DNA of 28,161 nucleotides from a virus: the IMG/VR virus record IMGVR_UViG_3300034375_009985, positions 1 through 28,161 of that record; one strand, 5' to 3'. Position 1 is the first letter of the stretch. Each line of letters starts with the position of its first letter. The notes under the pieces are model-generated. The model made no database searches. It was not told the DNA's origin and was given only the letters and a program-made list of their open reading frames with translations. The position numbers and the translations under genes are program-made. Shown here piece after piece: positions 7,297 to 16,448 of the stretch.

Positions 7297-9852
7297 ATGG
7301 CTTTTTACCCAGAAAATAGATTTCCAAAAAAAGGTATCCCCGTTTATAACGGCAACGGCGATCAGAGGGATCTTTCGGATCCTAGATTTAGATACCAAGA
7401 CAATTTGGAGAATACTACCAAGGTTTTTCACCAGAGTACAGATAACTATTTTGGAACCACTGGAGCTGCTATGGCACGTGCTGAGCAACTTGGGTGTAAT
7501 GGTTACCACACAGCTCTTGCTGATGATGGTGTTTACTATTACCTCCCGTGTTCTGACGCTACCTGGTATGCTGAAAGAATGCAGCAATTTGAAAGTGCAT
7601 TAAATTTCACATACATAGGTAATTATAGGGTTCTCACTTGGGATAGTCCATTTAATTACGTACAAGCTTTTAATGGGTGGATTATAGAAACCGCCGGTGC
7701 AGTTTTAGGAGATCCAGTAAAACTTGGCGACCCAACCGCAGCTATTCCAAATGACATTGCAATTGATTTTAGATATTCTGTTGACGGGAAAAGTTGGTCC
7801 CTTTGGGCTAATGTTGGAACTGCATTAACGGGATTTTCTCAAGGGTATACTTCCAACAACGATTCTACAATCTTCTCAATTCCACTTGATCCTTCAAAAC
7901 CATTTTACCCGGAATTTAGATTTACTTCCGTTGTAGTAAATACGGACGGAACACTGGCTTATGAGACAGATGAACCTATAGATCCTTCAATAGTAATCCT
8001 TGATTTCGATCTTGATCTTACCTATGCTACTGGACCTAGTGGACCTTCTGGTTCAATAGATAGCTTGGTTATTAATAGGCCTGTACCAAATTGCTCTAAT
8101 GAGAAGTCAAACAGACCAGTTGTTTTTGATGATTGCAACTACACTTTTAATCCCTATGCAATAAACAAGGCTGTTAACCTGTATAAGGATTTAAGCTTGG
8201 TTGTAAACAAGGTATTTGGGTTTGAGACGAATTATTATTCAGTGCAACCACAAGCTAGAGGTAAAGACGTAGTATTGAAGGAGTATACTTTATTTGATGT
8301 TGTAGATGAACAATGTGTGAAGGTAATGGTTCCTTCGAATCAATTTCCAGATAACCGAACAAATTATGATCCCTTCGGAATCCAGTTTGACGAACCGTTC
8401 GAGATTCATATAGATAAGACCTATTTTGAAAGCATTTTTGGAAGAGGCTCACAACCAAGGAAGAGAGATATTATTTACTTCCCTTTAACCAATAGGATCT
8501 ATGAAATAAATTCTACCTACTTGTTCAGGGATTTCATGTATTCTCCAGTTTACTACAAAATAGAGCTTAAAAAATATAGTCCTAAGTCTAATACGTATTT
8601 CAAAGACCCTGCTTACAAAGAGGAATTAGATGGAATTGCACTTACTACAGAAAAGCTATTTGGTGCAGAGGTTGAAGCTGAAGAGCAAAAAATAGCTAAG
8701 CCAGAGCAATACTCCGATAGTACGCAAAGAAGACAAGAGGACCCAACCAGGTCTTATATCTATAAGAATCTTCCTATAGTTGGGTATGATCTCAATAACA
8801 ACTGGACAATAGTGTTTAACAACTACTACGATATGTCGGATGCTTTTGTTTCTGATTCAGAATTCGTATATCAGCCTAACAAGTATCGCGAAGCACTTAG
8901 GTATAAAAACAGACCTCTATTGGAGAGCGATGGTGAGGTATCCTACACCTGTTGGTTTAGTTTGAAGAACTATATTAATGAGGATAGCTTGGCTAAAAAA
9001 CCATACTCTCCAGCACCAATCACAAAAGTCTCAGAGGATGCTAACCAAATTTTATACAGCTCTCACCCATATAAACACAATTTAACCCCATTTAGGCAAT
9101 TTTCGGATAACCCGGAAGGGTATGTTGCAATTAGTACTGATGCTAACCATTCGGGAGGATTCAAGGTTCTAACTACCCCTGATGAGTTTAAATTTTCGGT
9201 TGCAAATCCAAATCTTCCTTATGCTAAGAATACTGCAAATTGGAAAATGCAAAAGGCACAAGCAAGGAATCTAATTGATGGAACCTATATCGATGGCTCT
9301 GGTTTGTTAAAAGGCATGAGGATAGACTTAGTGCATTCTGGTACCAACGATGCTGCAAATAATAATTATGTACAGCAAGGAAGCATTGAGATTATCTTAA
9401 ACGATCTTACGTATGATTCCAGATTGCAATTTACTCCAGAGCAGGGAGAGTGGTATGGATTGGTTGTTAATATAAGTAACAAGTATAAGCAGATGGGAAT
9501 TAACATCTGGAAAATGTCGTATGATCCAACAAATCCAGGTGCACAACAATCATCAGATTTAGTTAAAGTGCACGAAGATTATAGGACGTTAACCAAATCT
9601 TACATTTTTGATGCTCCCTCTGATATTGAGACAAACGTAAACAACCCATTCTATGGGACGGATAATAACGCTTACAAGATTTACACATCCCCGCTCCTTT
9701 TATCGAATGTAAGACTGTTTAAGAACATGATAGATATTGATAAACAATCAATTGTCCTTAACCAGAACACTGTAAGGGATGAACAACTAGCATATATTAT
9801 AGATAACGCTAAACCACAATTGATCCTACCTAAATTCGCAAGAAATAGGTAA
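7297..9852 (+). CDS. Composite virion structural protein with gp14-like neck domain
   Basis: An 851-residue protein with no catalytic motif that I recognise. It has three parts. Residues 1-100 contain a Cys-flanked motif (LGCNGYHTALADDGVYYY then LPC, C67 and C85) that I have seen as a recurrent GCxGYH...PC motif in phage structural proteins. Residues about 303-430 resemble the T4-type neck (head-completion) protein gp14: NYYSVQPQARGKDV, then DPFGIQFDE, then KRDIIYFPLTNRIYEI. The C-terminal 320 residues are beta-rich (WYGLVVNISNKYKQMGINIW), lectin/LamG-like in texture. A short GPSGPSGS sits near residue 246. The position just before both terminase genes is where T4 carries its neck genes. A head-tail connector protein carrying adhesive domains fits best; the middle-domain match is from memory of the family pattern, not a search. 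Confidence 0.55.
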   Translation: MAFYPENRFPKKGIPVYNGNGDQRDLSDPRFRYQDNLENTTKVFHQSTDNYFGTTGAAMARAEQLGCNGYHTALADDGVYYYLPCSDATWYAERMQQFESALNFTYIGNYRVLTWDSPFNYVQAFNGWIIETAGAVLGDPVKLGDPTAAIPNDIAIDFRYSVDGKSWSLWANVGTALTGFSQGYTSNNDSTIFSIPLDPSKPFYPEFRFTSVVVNTDGTLAYETDEPIDPSIVILDFDLDLTYATGPSGPSGSIDSLVINRPVPNCSNEKSNRPVVFDDCNYTFNPYAINKAVNLYKDLSLVVNKVFGFETNYYSVQPQARGKDVVLKEYTLFDVVDEQCVKVMVPSNQFPDNRTNYDPFGIQFDEPFEIHIDKTYFESIFGRGSQPRKRDIIYFPLTNRIYEINSTYLFRDFMYSPVYYKIELKKYSPKSNTYFKDPAYKEELDGIALTTEKLFGAEVEAEEQKIAKPEQYSDSTQRRQEDPTRSYIYKNLPIVGYDLNNNWTIVFNNYYDMSDAFVSDSEFVYQPNKYREALRYKNRPLLESDGEVSYTCWFSLKNYINEDSLAKKPYSPAPITKVSEDANQILYSSHPYKHNLTPFRQFSDNPEGYVAISTDANHSGGFKVLTTPDEFKFSVANPNLPYAKNTANWKMQKAQARNLIDGTYIDGSGLLKGMRIDLVHSGTNDAANNNYVQQGSIEIILNDLTYDSRLQFTPEQGEWYGLVVNISNKYKQMGINIWKMSYDPTNPGAQQSSDLVKVHEDYRTLTKSYIFDAPSDIETNVNNPFYGTDNNAYKIYTSPLLLSNVRLFKNMIDIDKQSIVLNQNTVRDEQLAYIIDNAKPQLILPKFARNR

Positions 9853-9866
9853 TTAACAGAATTGAT

Positions 9867-10640
9867 ATGCCAAGAAGAAAACCGAAACCAGAAAGGGTAG
9901 TCGAAGAAAAGATAAAAGAAAGTCTTGATTCTATACTGCAAGATGAAAATCTTGATTTTGATGCAGTAACAGCAGATGAGCTTCCTAGGCTAAAAACCAC
10001 GGAACTTATGAACTTTAGTGAGGCTACTCAAACTACGGGTACTGATGCTAAGGGGGTTCTTGATTCCATAGTTAAGTTTTATCTTGATGAGAACCTCATA
10101 GACCAAACCGATTACATCGAATACAAGAAGAAGATTGATTCGATGAACATCGCCTCTATGATGCTTCAACTTAAAACTGCACAGCACGCTATAACCAAGC
10201 TACTTGAAGAAATAGATCTTGGAAACGCCAATCCAAGAATGTTTGAGGTTCTTGCACAATTGCAATCTCAAATTATGCAAATGCCTAAAGACTACCAAAC
10301 ATATGTGCAAAAGATGGAGGATGGTTACAAATCAATAGCTACCCAATTGGAGGAAAAAAGCAATTCAGGATCATTTCAACTTGAACCTGGAGAAGACGGA
10401 AAGAATGTCTATAACCCATCCACTAACGAATCTGGGGGAATTAAGGTTAGAGGAACTAAGGGATTAATGGAGGGTTTAAGGGATATTATAGGGGCTGAAA
10501 TTGAGGATGTAAGGGTTGAGGATGTTGACGATAACGCAGTAGTAAATGCTAAAAAGAAAGCAGAAATCGATGCAAGCAGAAACATCTCTTTGGATGAAGA
10601 AGATACTGGCTTGGAGGTAGAAGATGATTTATTTGATTAA
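9867..10640 (+). CDS. Probable small terminase subunit (gp16-like)
   Basis: Assigned mainly on context: it ends 2 nt before the large terminase ATG, the place of gene 16 in T4-type phages. The central helical core (about 95-165) contains ALTKLL-like heptads and NPRMFEVLAQLQSQ (122-135). That matches the gp16 pattern in which an NPRA/MFEV turn links two long helices of the ring-forming core. The N-terminus is basic (PRRKPKPER, residues 2-10) and could contact DNA; the C-terminus (about 215-257) is acidic and likely disordered, ending in EVEDDLFD. Small terminase forms a ring that regulates gp17 ATPase and initiates packaging. At 257 aa it is longer than T4 gp16 (164 aa), mostly through the terminal extensions. 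Confidence 0.65.
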   Translation: MPRRKPKPERVVEEKIKESLDSILQDENLDFDAVTADELPRLKTTELMNFSEATQTTGTDAKGVLDSIVKFYLDENLIDQTDYIEYKKKIDSMNIASMMLQLKTAQHAITKLLEEIDLGNANPRMFEVLAQLQSQIMQMPKDYQTYVQKMEDGYKSIATQLEEKSNSGSFQLEPGEDGKNVYNPSTNESGGIKVRGTKGLMEGLRDIIGAEIEDVRVEDVDDNAVVNAKKKAEIDASRNISLDEEDTGLEVEDDLFD

Positions 10641-10642
10641 CA

Positions 10643-12439
10643 ATGGCCGAAAAAGAAGAGAAAGATTCCAATTACTGGAGTACCAAAAGAATAGAGGAAC
10701 TTCTATTTAGGGTTGAAGAGGAGGGGCTTGATTACAAGTCTGTTGATAACCCCTTTCATGATGGTGACCCAGAGCTTAAGATGTCAAATCTTTTGTATGA
10801 GTATACACAAGACGAGATTTTAGAAATGGAAAGATGCGCAAAAGATGTTGTTTATTTTTCTAAGTACTGTAGGGTCATGACTGATGACGGTCTTTTTTAT
10901 GTAAAACTTCGTGACTACCAAGAATCAGTTCTCCGTGAGTATCAAGCTAATAGATTTAATATATTTTTAGCACCTAGACAGGTTGGAAAATCAATTACTT
11001 CAGCTATTGTCCTTGTTTGGTATCTTCTTTTCAATCACGATAAAAATGCAATGATCTTAGCAAACGTTGGTTCTACTGCAGAAGAACTGATGGATAAGAT
11101 CAAAGCAATAGTAAGAGGTCTGCCGTGGTTCTTAAAACCTGGTATGGTAGTAAACAATGTGATGTCTATGAAGTTTGATAATGGGTGTAGAGCAATTGCA
11201 AAAACTACTACAAAAACATCCGCAATTGGTTTTACAATTCACTTTCTTTATATGGACGAATTTGCTCATATCCACCCAAATTTTATAGAATCGTTTTTTA
11301 GATCAACATATCCTACAGTATCTTCTTCTAAGGTTTCTAGAATTATTATTACATCAACCCCAAATGGAATGAATAAATTCTATGAAATTTATAAAGGTGC
11401 TGTTGATGGTGAAAATAGCTTTAATCCTATAAGGGTTGATTGGTGGCAAGTTCCCGGAAGGGACGAAGAATGGAAAAAACAAGAAATCGCTAACCTAGGT
11501 TCTCAAGAATTGTTTAATCAGGAATACGGCAACCAGTTTTTAAGTTCCTCTACATTGCTTCTAGGATCTAACGAGCTTAAAAAAATTAAAGCAAACGAGG
11601 TTGAATATGAATGGAGGGACATTGATGTTCTAGAGGATGTTGGACTTCCGTATGACAATTTTAGATGGCATCCAAAATTCAGTTTGAATACTGATACTCT
11701 TTTCAATAATAGATTTGTTATTTCGATTGACTTAGCTGGTGGCGGAAAGGGGGATTTTACAGTTCTTAATATTTTTAAGGTGGTACCTCTGCCAAAAAAA
11801 GTAATAGAGGCCATGGATGATTTCCAAGATGAGTCTGACTTTTTCGGGCTTCTACAGGTTGGCATTTATAGGGATAATGAAATTGAGGTTGAGGATTTTA
11901 AAAAAATCCTCGAAGCCTTGGTTGTTAAGTTCTTCAATCCAGAAAATGTAAGGGTACTTTTAGAGATTAACTTTAAAGGTGAATTGCTTATAGACAAGCT
12001 CATTTTAAATGACGACTTTCCTCTCGAAATCTTTGTACACACAAAGCACACAGAATCTGCTAGGACGAGAAAGCCTGGTATAAAGTACAACGAGAAAAAC
12101 AAGATGAAATACTGTGAGATTCTTAGATCTCAGATGAGGATGAATAGGGTAATAATAAACGAATCTACTTGGACTGTACCTGAGTTATTCTCTTTCGGTC
12201 TTAACACTAGGGGAACTTATTCAAGTCAATCTGGACACGATGATGTAGCAATGACGATTGTAAATCTTTCTGGGATGTTTGAATCCTCCGATTTTTATGA
12301 TCTTGTTGGTGAATTGTATGATGAGCTTGGTGAATCTACCTACCGGGATCTTATAGATCTAAAGATGGAAGAAAATAGTGAGGATGGAGAATCAACCAAA
12401 GAGGGAGGGTTCTATAGCTCTTTCAGTCAGTTGCTCTAA
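10643..12439 (+). CDS. terL: Terminase large subunit (gp17-like packaging ATPase/nuclease)
   Basis: The motor of DNA packaging, with both domains intact. ATPase domain: adenine-binding region around RDYQESVLREYQ (90-101), Walker A APRQVGKS at 110-117, Walker B FLYMDE at 201-206, and the coupling motif ITSTPNG at 236-242. Nuclease domain (RNase H fold): D363 in SIDLAGGGKGDFT, E441 in VLLEINFKGE, and D533/D534 in GHDDVAM. Length 598 matches T4 gp17 (610). It follows the small terminase by 2 nt. A structured leader and two GATATATA boxes separate it from the sheath gene. No intron or intein is visible. Confidence 0.95.
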   Translation: MAEKEEKDSNYWSTKRIEELLFRVEEEGLDYKSVDNPFHDGDPELKMSNLLYEYTQDEILEMERCAKDVVYFSKYCRVMTDDGLFYVKLRDYQESVLREYQANRFNIFLAPRQVGKSITSAIVLVWYLLFNHDKNAMILANVGSTAEELMDKIKAIVRGLPWFLKPGMVVNNVMSMKFDNGCRAIAKTTTKTSAIGFTIHFLYMDEFAHIHPNFIESFFRSTYPTVSSSKVSRIIITSTPNGMNKFYEIYKGAVDGENSFNPIRVDWWQVPGRDEEWKKQEIANLGSQELFNQEYGNQFLSSSTLLLGSNELKKIKANEVEYEWRDIDVLEDVGLPYDNFRWHPKFSLNTDTLFNNRFVISIDLAGGGKGDFTVLNIFKVVPLPKKVIEAMDDFQDESDFFGLLQVGIYRDNEIEVEDFKKILEALVVKFFNPENVRVLLEINFKGELLIDKLILNDDFPLEIFVHTKHTESARTRKPGIKYNEKNKMKYCEILRSQMRMNRVIINESTWTVPELFSFGLNTRGTYSSQSGHDDVAMTIVNLSGMFESSDFYDLVGELYDELGESTYRDLIDLKMEENSEDGESTKEGGFYSSFSQLL

Positions 12440-12455
12440 ATAATTTGCTTTATCC

Positions 12456-12464
12456 GATATATAC
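12456..12464 (+). promoter_or_regulatory. GATATATAC box upstream of the sheath leader hairpin
   Basis: First of two GATATATA boxes between terminase and sheath genes, just before a 12472-12505 hairpin. It is 78 nt from the sheath ATG, so it would give a structured leader. Confidence 0.3.
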
Positions 12465-12471
12465 AATTACT

Positions 12472-12505
12472 AACCGAGTAGCATACAAAAATGCTGGTTT
12501 CGGTT
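12472..12505 (+). terminator. Imperfect hairpin between terminase and sheath genes
   Basis: AACCGA (12472-12477) pairs with TCGGTT (12500-12505), and AGCAT (12480-12484) pairs with ATGCT (12491-12495) around an ACAAAA loop, with an unpaired internal loop between. The following sequence has only a short T run, so it may be a weak terminator for the terminase transcript or a stabilising leader structure for the sheath mRNA. Confidence 0.4.
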
Positions 12506-12507
12506 TA

Positions 12508-12516
12508 GATATATAG
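12508..12516 (+). promoter_or_regulatory. GATATATAG box, candidate late promoter of the sheath gene
   Basis: GATATATAG ends 26 nt before the sheath ATG, almost the same spacing as at 18353, 22991 and 25378. A second copy lies upstream at 12456. Confidence 0.45.
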
Positions 12517-12542
12517 TAGGCAAAAATATCTCTTGTACAATA

Positions 12543-15500
12543 ATGGCAAAGAAAATCAAACTGGATTTATCCCAATTTAAAGCATCAGGAGTCTATACGC
12601 TTGAGTTTGACGCTTCAGAAAACGTCATTCTTACGTCTCAGACTATAAGATTGGTGGTGGGATTTTCGAATAAAGGACCTTTTAATGCTCCCGTGTATTT
12701 ACCGGATGTAACTACAGCGGTAGCAATTTTTGGTGATATAGATAAGACTTTAGAGGCTAAAGGATCTTACTTCCACCGCTCAATATTTGCGTGTTTAAAT
12801 ACTGGGCCAGTATTTGCTCTGAATTTGTTGAATTTGAATAATGATATAGATAGCCCTACAGCTGATGTGGTTAACTATTTTGGTTATTCGATTGATACTG
12901 AGCAATCTAACGGGGTTCTTACCTCCAGGCTATATTCCTCCTTCTATAATAAGGAGAGATTTTGGTTTGCTGATACCGATTACTTCTTAGCTACACTTTC
13001 TGCTGTAGATACTGGTAGACTTTTTAACCTTGTTAACCTTGGTAAGGAAGCAATAAGTGTCATTGTTAGGAAATCAACTGATGCGGTTCAACCTTTACAA
13101 GGATATGATGTTTTTGCCTTAGATTGGTATGGAGCGGACAACGTTCCTAGCTTCATGCACCCATATGATTACATTTCGGATTACTTTATAGATGTTATCT
13201 CAGTATCTGGAGATTGGACTGATTACGAGACACTATCTTTAGACCCTAAATGGAGTTCATACTTTACAAGAAATGGATTTATAAAAAGCCAGATCAACAA
13301 TTTCTTATCACAACCTGATGTGAATATTGTTACTTCAACCACAGGATGTTTAATCCCAGATTTTGTTGACCTGAATGGTAATAACCAATACATCCAAACG
13401 CTTATTAACAATAATACTCCTTCTACAGGTTTATTCTGTGCTGTTGATGAAGATGCGATGGATGATATCTGTACTAATCCTTATAAGATTGACCTTGTAG
13501 GACACCACTTAATCGATGAGCTTACAGCAGATAGAGATATTGTTGATGCAAGACTTAATTTCTTAAGCTATGATCAGAATCTTACTGCTGATTACCTATA
13601 TACACAAAACGTTACAACAATAACAGATGCAGCTACCGGTGCTAGTGGATCATCACCAGATTCTATAAATGTTGGTACTCTACTAACTATCGGAGCTACC
13701 TCTACTTACGGTGTAGGAGCTACAGCTTTCGATGCTTATGATCCTTCTCTAAAATATGGAGGTTTACATTATGTGGTAACTAACAGTGGAGTTACTGGTG
13801 CGTCTCTCACTACAGCAGAGAAAAATGAATTGGTATCTTTTGCAACTCCAAGCGCTACCTCTTCGCCTTACATTGTAGGTAGAGTTACTGGACTATCTGG
13901 ATTAACCGGTTCAGTTATAAACCAATTCTCCGAAAACGACCTAGTTAAACTAAGAGTTTCTGGAGTTATTCAGACTGGTGGAGAAGTGCTTCTAACATGG
14001 ACACACCCACTTGATACTGCATCATATTCTGCTCAGGGAGTCTCTGTTACTCCATATAGCAATATGGTGGGGGCATCTGGAAAAATTTCTTCCGGCTATT
14101 ATCAAATCGCATCTTCGGATTATTTAGATATTACAAGTGTAAATCCAGCAACTGGTGCAACAGCAGGTACACCTAATAACGTCTTAACTGGACAGCTTAG
14201 CACTGCATTCTACCAGGACCTTTTATATGGCGAGTTAGAGGATGGCGATCAGATTTGGTTAAACGATACCGGAAGTTCTGTAAACTATATTTCTTACCAA
14301 AGTACTGTTGATAGGGATCAGTTCGCGGTTTCGTATGCTAGAACCTTTAACAATGTTTCTAGGCAAAGTCCAGATCAGCTAACTGACTATCCTGCTTTCG
14401 GTACCGCATATGCATCTGATAATATAGGTGCTTCTGTTAGCAGCGATAAAACGGATATCATTTCTTCAGTAGGTTCTATTAACCAGTTTATCGACGTGAT
14501 AACACAAATAGACCCAACTAACTTTACTATATCGTCTACACCATCATCTCCAATATCGGTTGGCGATCTTGTAGTATCCACCGACCAAGATATTTGTGAA
14601 ACCGTTGGTAGTAATAGACAATATAGGTTAACGAGAGTTACCTCGGTTGCTCAAACCACTACGGCTAACGTTGTCCAAGTAACTACTGCTAGACCAGTAT
14701 ATTACTATGCAGGTAGTCCGATTCAAGTTCAGAAGTTTAAGTCAATACCTCAGTTCACTAGGTCTTTCGACTTCACATACCTGAATGGGTTTACAATGAG
14801 AGATTCTCACAGACCAAATGGTACGGATGCTAGAGTATCTGAACTATTAGATGTAATGTACAACACAAACATTGCAGCGACACTTGCTGCTAAGGACGTG
14901 ATCTCGTTCAGATACATCGTAGATACCTTCAGTGGTCAGATTTTGCCTAACTCTAAATATCAGCTTAGTAAGTTGGCAATGATGAGACAGAAGGCTCTTG
15001 CTTTAATTAACGCTCCTTCGATGGAGCAGTTTAGGGAGTCAACAGACCCTAGGTTTACTGATGCACCAACACAAACTAACCCATATCCTTCACTGAAGGC
15101 ACAATATATTTCGGAAGGTGGTAATTTATCTCTTAATCCTTCTTACACTTTCAGTTTACCTACTGAAGATCAAGGAGCCAAATACGCTGCTTTCTATACG
15201 CCATACTTAACGGTAAGGGAAAATAATAGAAATGTAAACGTTCCTCCTGCAGCTTATATCTCCAACAACTTTGTTAGAAAATTTGCTAATGGCGAACCTT
15301 ACAGCATTATAGCAGGTCAGAAGAGAGGGGTAATCTCAGGACAAAACCTTGTCGGACTCGAATATGATTTCACTGACGAAGATAGAGGATGGTTGGAGCC
15401 AGTAGGTCTTAACCCTATAATTAAGAAGAGAGGCCTTGGTGTAGTTGTCTTTGGTAACCAAACAGCTTATCAAACTGTTAATTCGGCATTTAATTTAGTA

Positions 15501-15827
15501 CACGTGAGGGACCTTCTCATCAGTGTTGAGAATGACGTTGAAGAGATCATGGCTAACTACCTATTTGATTTCAATGAAGATTCTATAAGACTAGAGATCA
15601 AAACCCTTGTAGATAACTACTTAGATGGAGTTAGAGCTGGTGGTGGTATTTATGCTTACCAAGTAATCATGGATTCTTCTAACAACCCTCCTTCTATTAT
15701 CGATCAGAACATCGGTATTATTGATGTAATTATCGAACCTGCTAGAGGTATTCAGAAGTTCATAAACAGAATTACTGTTACAAGAACTGGTGGTATCGCT
15801 GCTGGAGGATTTATCCAATTCGCTTAA
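12543..15827 (+). CDS. gp18: Tail sheath protein (gp18-like), enlarged
   Basis: The contractile sheath subunit. The N-terminus has the family opening SGVYTLEFDASENV, then RLVVGFSNKGPFNAPVYL (36-53). The C-terminal domain (about 940-1094) has the conserved polymerisation core: FGNQTAYQT, EIMANYLFDFNEDSIR, then the final beta strands IDVIIEPARGIQKFINRITV. At 1094 residues it is far longer than T4 gp18 (659). The extra length lies about residues 340-640, a Gly/Ser/Thr/Ala-rich beta-like stretch containing repeated GASG/GATS motifs. By analogy with other sheaths, insertions there face outwards, so this is probably a surface decoration domain. It is followed 49 nt later by the tail tube genes, the T4 order 18-19. 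Likely a highly expressed late gene with its own GATATATA box. Confidence 0.93.
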   Translation: MAKKIKLDLSQFKASGVYTLEFDASENVILTSQTIRLVVGFSNKGPFNAPVYLPDVTTAVAIFGDIDKTLEAKGSYFHRSIFACLNTGPVFALNLLNLNNDIDSPTADVVNYFGYSIDTEQSNGVLTSRLYSSFYNKERFWFADTDYFLATLSAVDTGRLFNLVNLGKEAISVIVRKSTDAVQPLQGYDVFALDWYGADNVPSFMHPYDYISDYFIDVISVSGDWTDYETLSLDPKWSSYFTRNGFIKSQINNFLSQPDVNIVTSTTGCLIPDFVDLNGNNQYIQTLINNNTPSTGLFCAVDEDAMDDICTNPYKIDLVGHHLIDELTADRDIVDARLNFLSYDQNLTADYLYTQNVTTITDAATGASGSSPDSINVGTLLTIGATSTYGVGATAFDAYDPSLKYGGLHYVVTNSGVTGASLTTAEKNELVSFATPSATSSPYIVGRVTGLSGLTGSVINQFSENDLVKLRVSGVIQTGGEVLLTWTHPLDTASYSAQGVSVTPYSNMVGASGKISSGYYQIASSDYLDITSVNPATGATAGTPNNVLTGQLSTAFYQDLLYGELEDGDQIWLNDTGSSVNYISYQSTVDRDQFAVSYARTFNNVSRQSPDQLTDYPAFGTAYASDNIGASVSSDKTDIISSVGSINQFIDVITQIDPTNFTISSTPSSPISVGDLVVSTDQDICETVGSNRQYRLTRVTSVAQTTTANVVQVTTARPVYYYAGSPIQVQKFKSIPQFTRSFDFTYLNGFTMRDSHRPNGTDARVSELLDVMYNTNIAATLAAKDVISFRYIVDTFSGQILPNSKYQLSKLAMMRQKALALINAPSMEQFRESTDPRFTDAPTQTNPYPSLKAQYISEGGNLSLNPSYTFSLPTEDQGAKYAAFYTPYLTVRENNRNVNVPPAAYISNNFVRKFANGEPYSIIAGQKRGVISGQNLVGLEYDFTDEDRGWLEPVGLNPIIKKRGLGVVVFGNQTAYQTVNSAFNLVHVRDLLISVENDVEEIMANYLFDFNEDSIRLEIKTLVDNYLDGVRAGGGIYAYQVIMDSSNNPPSIIDQNIGIIDVIIEPARGIQKFINRITVTRTGGIAAGGFIQFA

Positions 15828-15848
15828 TTTCAAAAAATTGAAAATTCG

Positions 15849-15860
15849 GATAAATATAAA
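15849..15860 (+). promoter_or_regulatory. GATAAATATAAA box before the first tail tube gene
   Basis: A variant of the GATATATA box, 16 nt before the tube ATG. It also contains ATAAATA, part of the T4 late consensus TATAAATA. It could be a promoter or simply the A-rich leader typical of the window. Confidence 0.3.
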
Positions 15861-15876
15861 AAAAGGACAAGACTAA

Positions 15877-16431
15877 ATGGCTGGTTTACCACATTACCAA
15901 AATTCCATAAACTCGGTTAATAAATTTGAGCCGGTTTACCTTAACCAATTTGAGGTAAATGTTATACCACCTGCGGCTGTTTCTGGAGGTCCAGTGCTAC
16001 TAGAACAAGTTGTTTCTGTAAGTGGTTTGGATGTGGATAAAAACCCTAGCTTTGTATCTCAGAAATATAAGTTTGCAAAGAGGAACTATGCTGGAGGTAA
16101 ACCAGATACAACAACTCTGGATCTTGGTTTAAAGTTTACTGTCAACCTTGACGATGCTAATTCAATGTACGTCTTTAAGACGATGAGACAGTGGACCGAT
16201 TTAATTTACAATCCATTGACAGGGGCACAAGGAATTAAAGCAGATTATACTGGGACAATCGTTGTGTCTGTCTTCAATAAAAATGGTGATGTATTTAGGA
16301 GAATTACTCTTAAGGATTGCTTCCCACTAAAAGCAATTGATCCTATGGAGCTAGAATACGTAAATGGTACTACGCTCTATGAGATTAATATGACTTGGGC
16401 AGTTGATTACTGGGACGATTTATTCCTATAA
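15877..16431 (+). CDS. gp19: Tail tube protein (gp19-like), copy 1
   Basis: The inner tube of the contractile tail. At 184 residues it is close to T4 gp19 (163). Family features: N-terminal FEPVYLNQFEVNVIPP (17-32), the central KYKFAKRNYAGG, then RQWTDLIYNPLTGAQG, VVSVFNKNGDVFRRITL and the C-terminal DYWDDLFL. These are the alternating strands of the tube beta-barrel and the loop that packs between hexameric rings. It lies between the sheath and a close paralogue. Start ATG 15877 follows an A-rich leader with a weak AAGGA. Confidence 0.93.
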   Translation: MAGLPHYQNSINSVNKFEPVYLNQFEVNVIPPAAVSGGPVLLEQVVSVSGLDVDKNPSFVSQKYKFAKRNYAGGKPDTTTLDLGLKFTVNLDDANSMYVFKTMRQWTDLIYNPLTGAQGIKADYTGTIVVSVFNKNGDVFRRITLKDCFPLKAIDPMELEYVNGTTLYEINMTWAVDYWDDLFL

Positions 16432-16448
16432 AATATAACAAAGCATAA

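Noticed and set aside
11518-12102. Minus-strand frames opposite the terminase gene
   Set aside because: The + strand carries all ATPase and nuclease motifs here; the antisense frames have no start context or family features.
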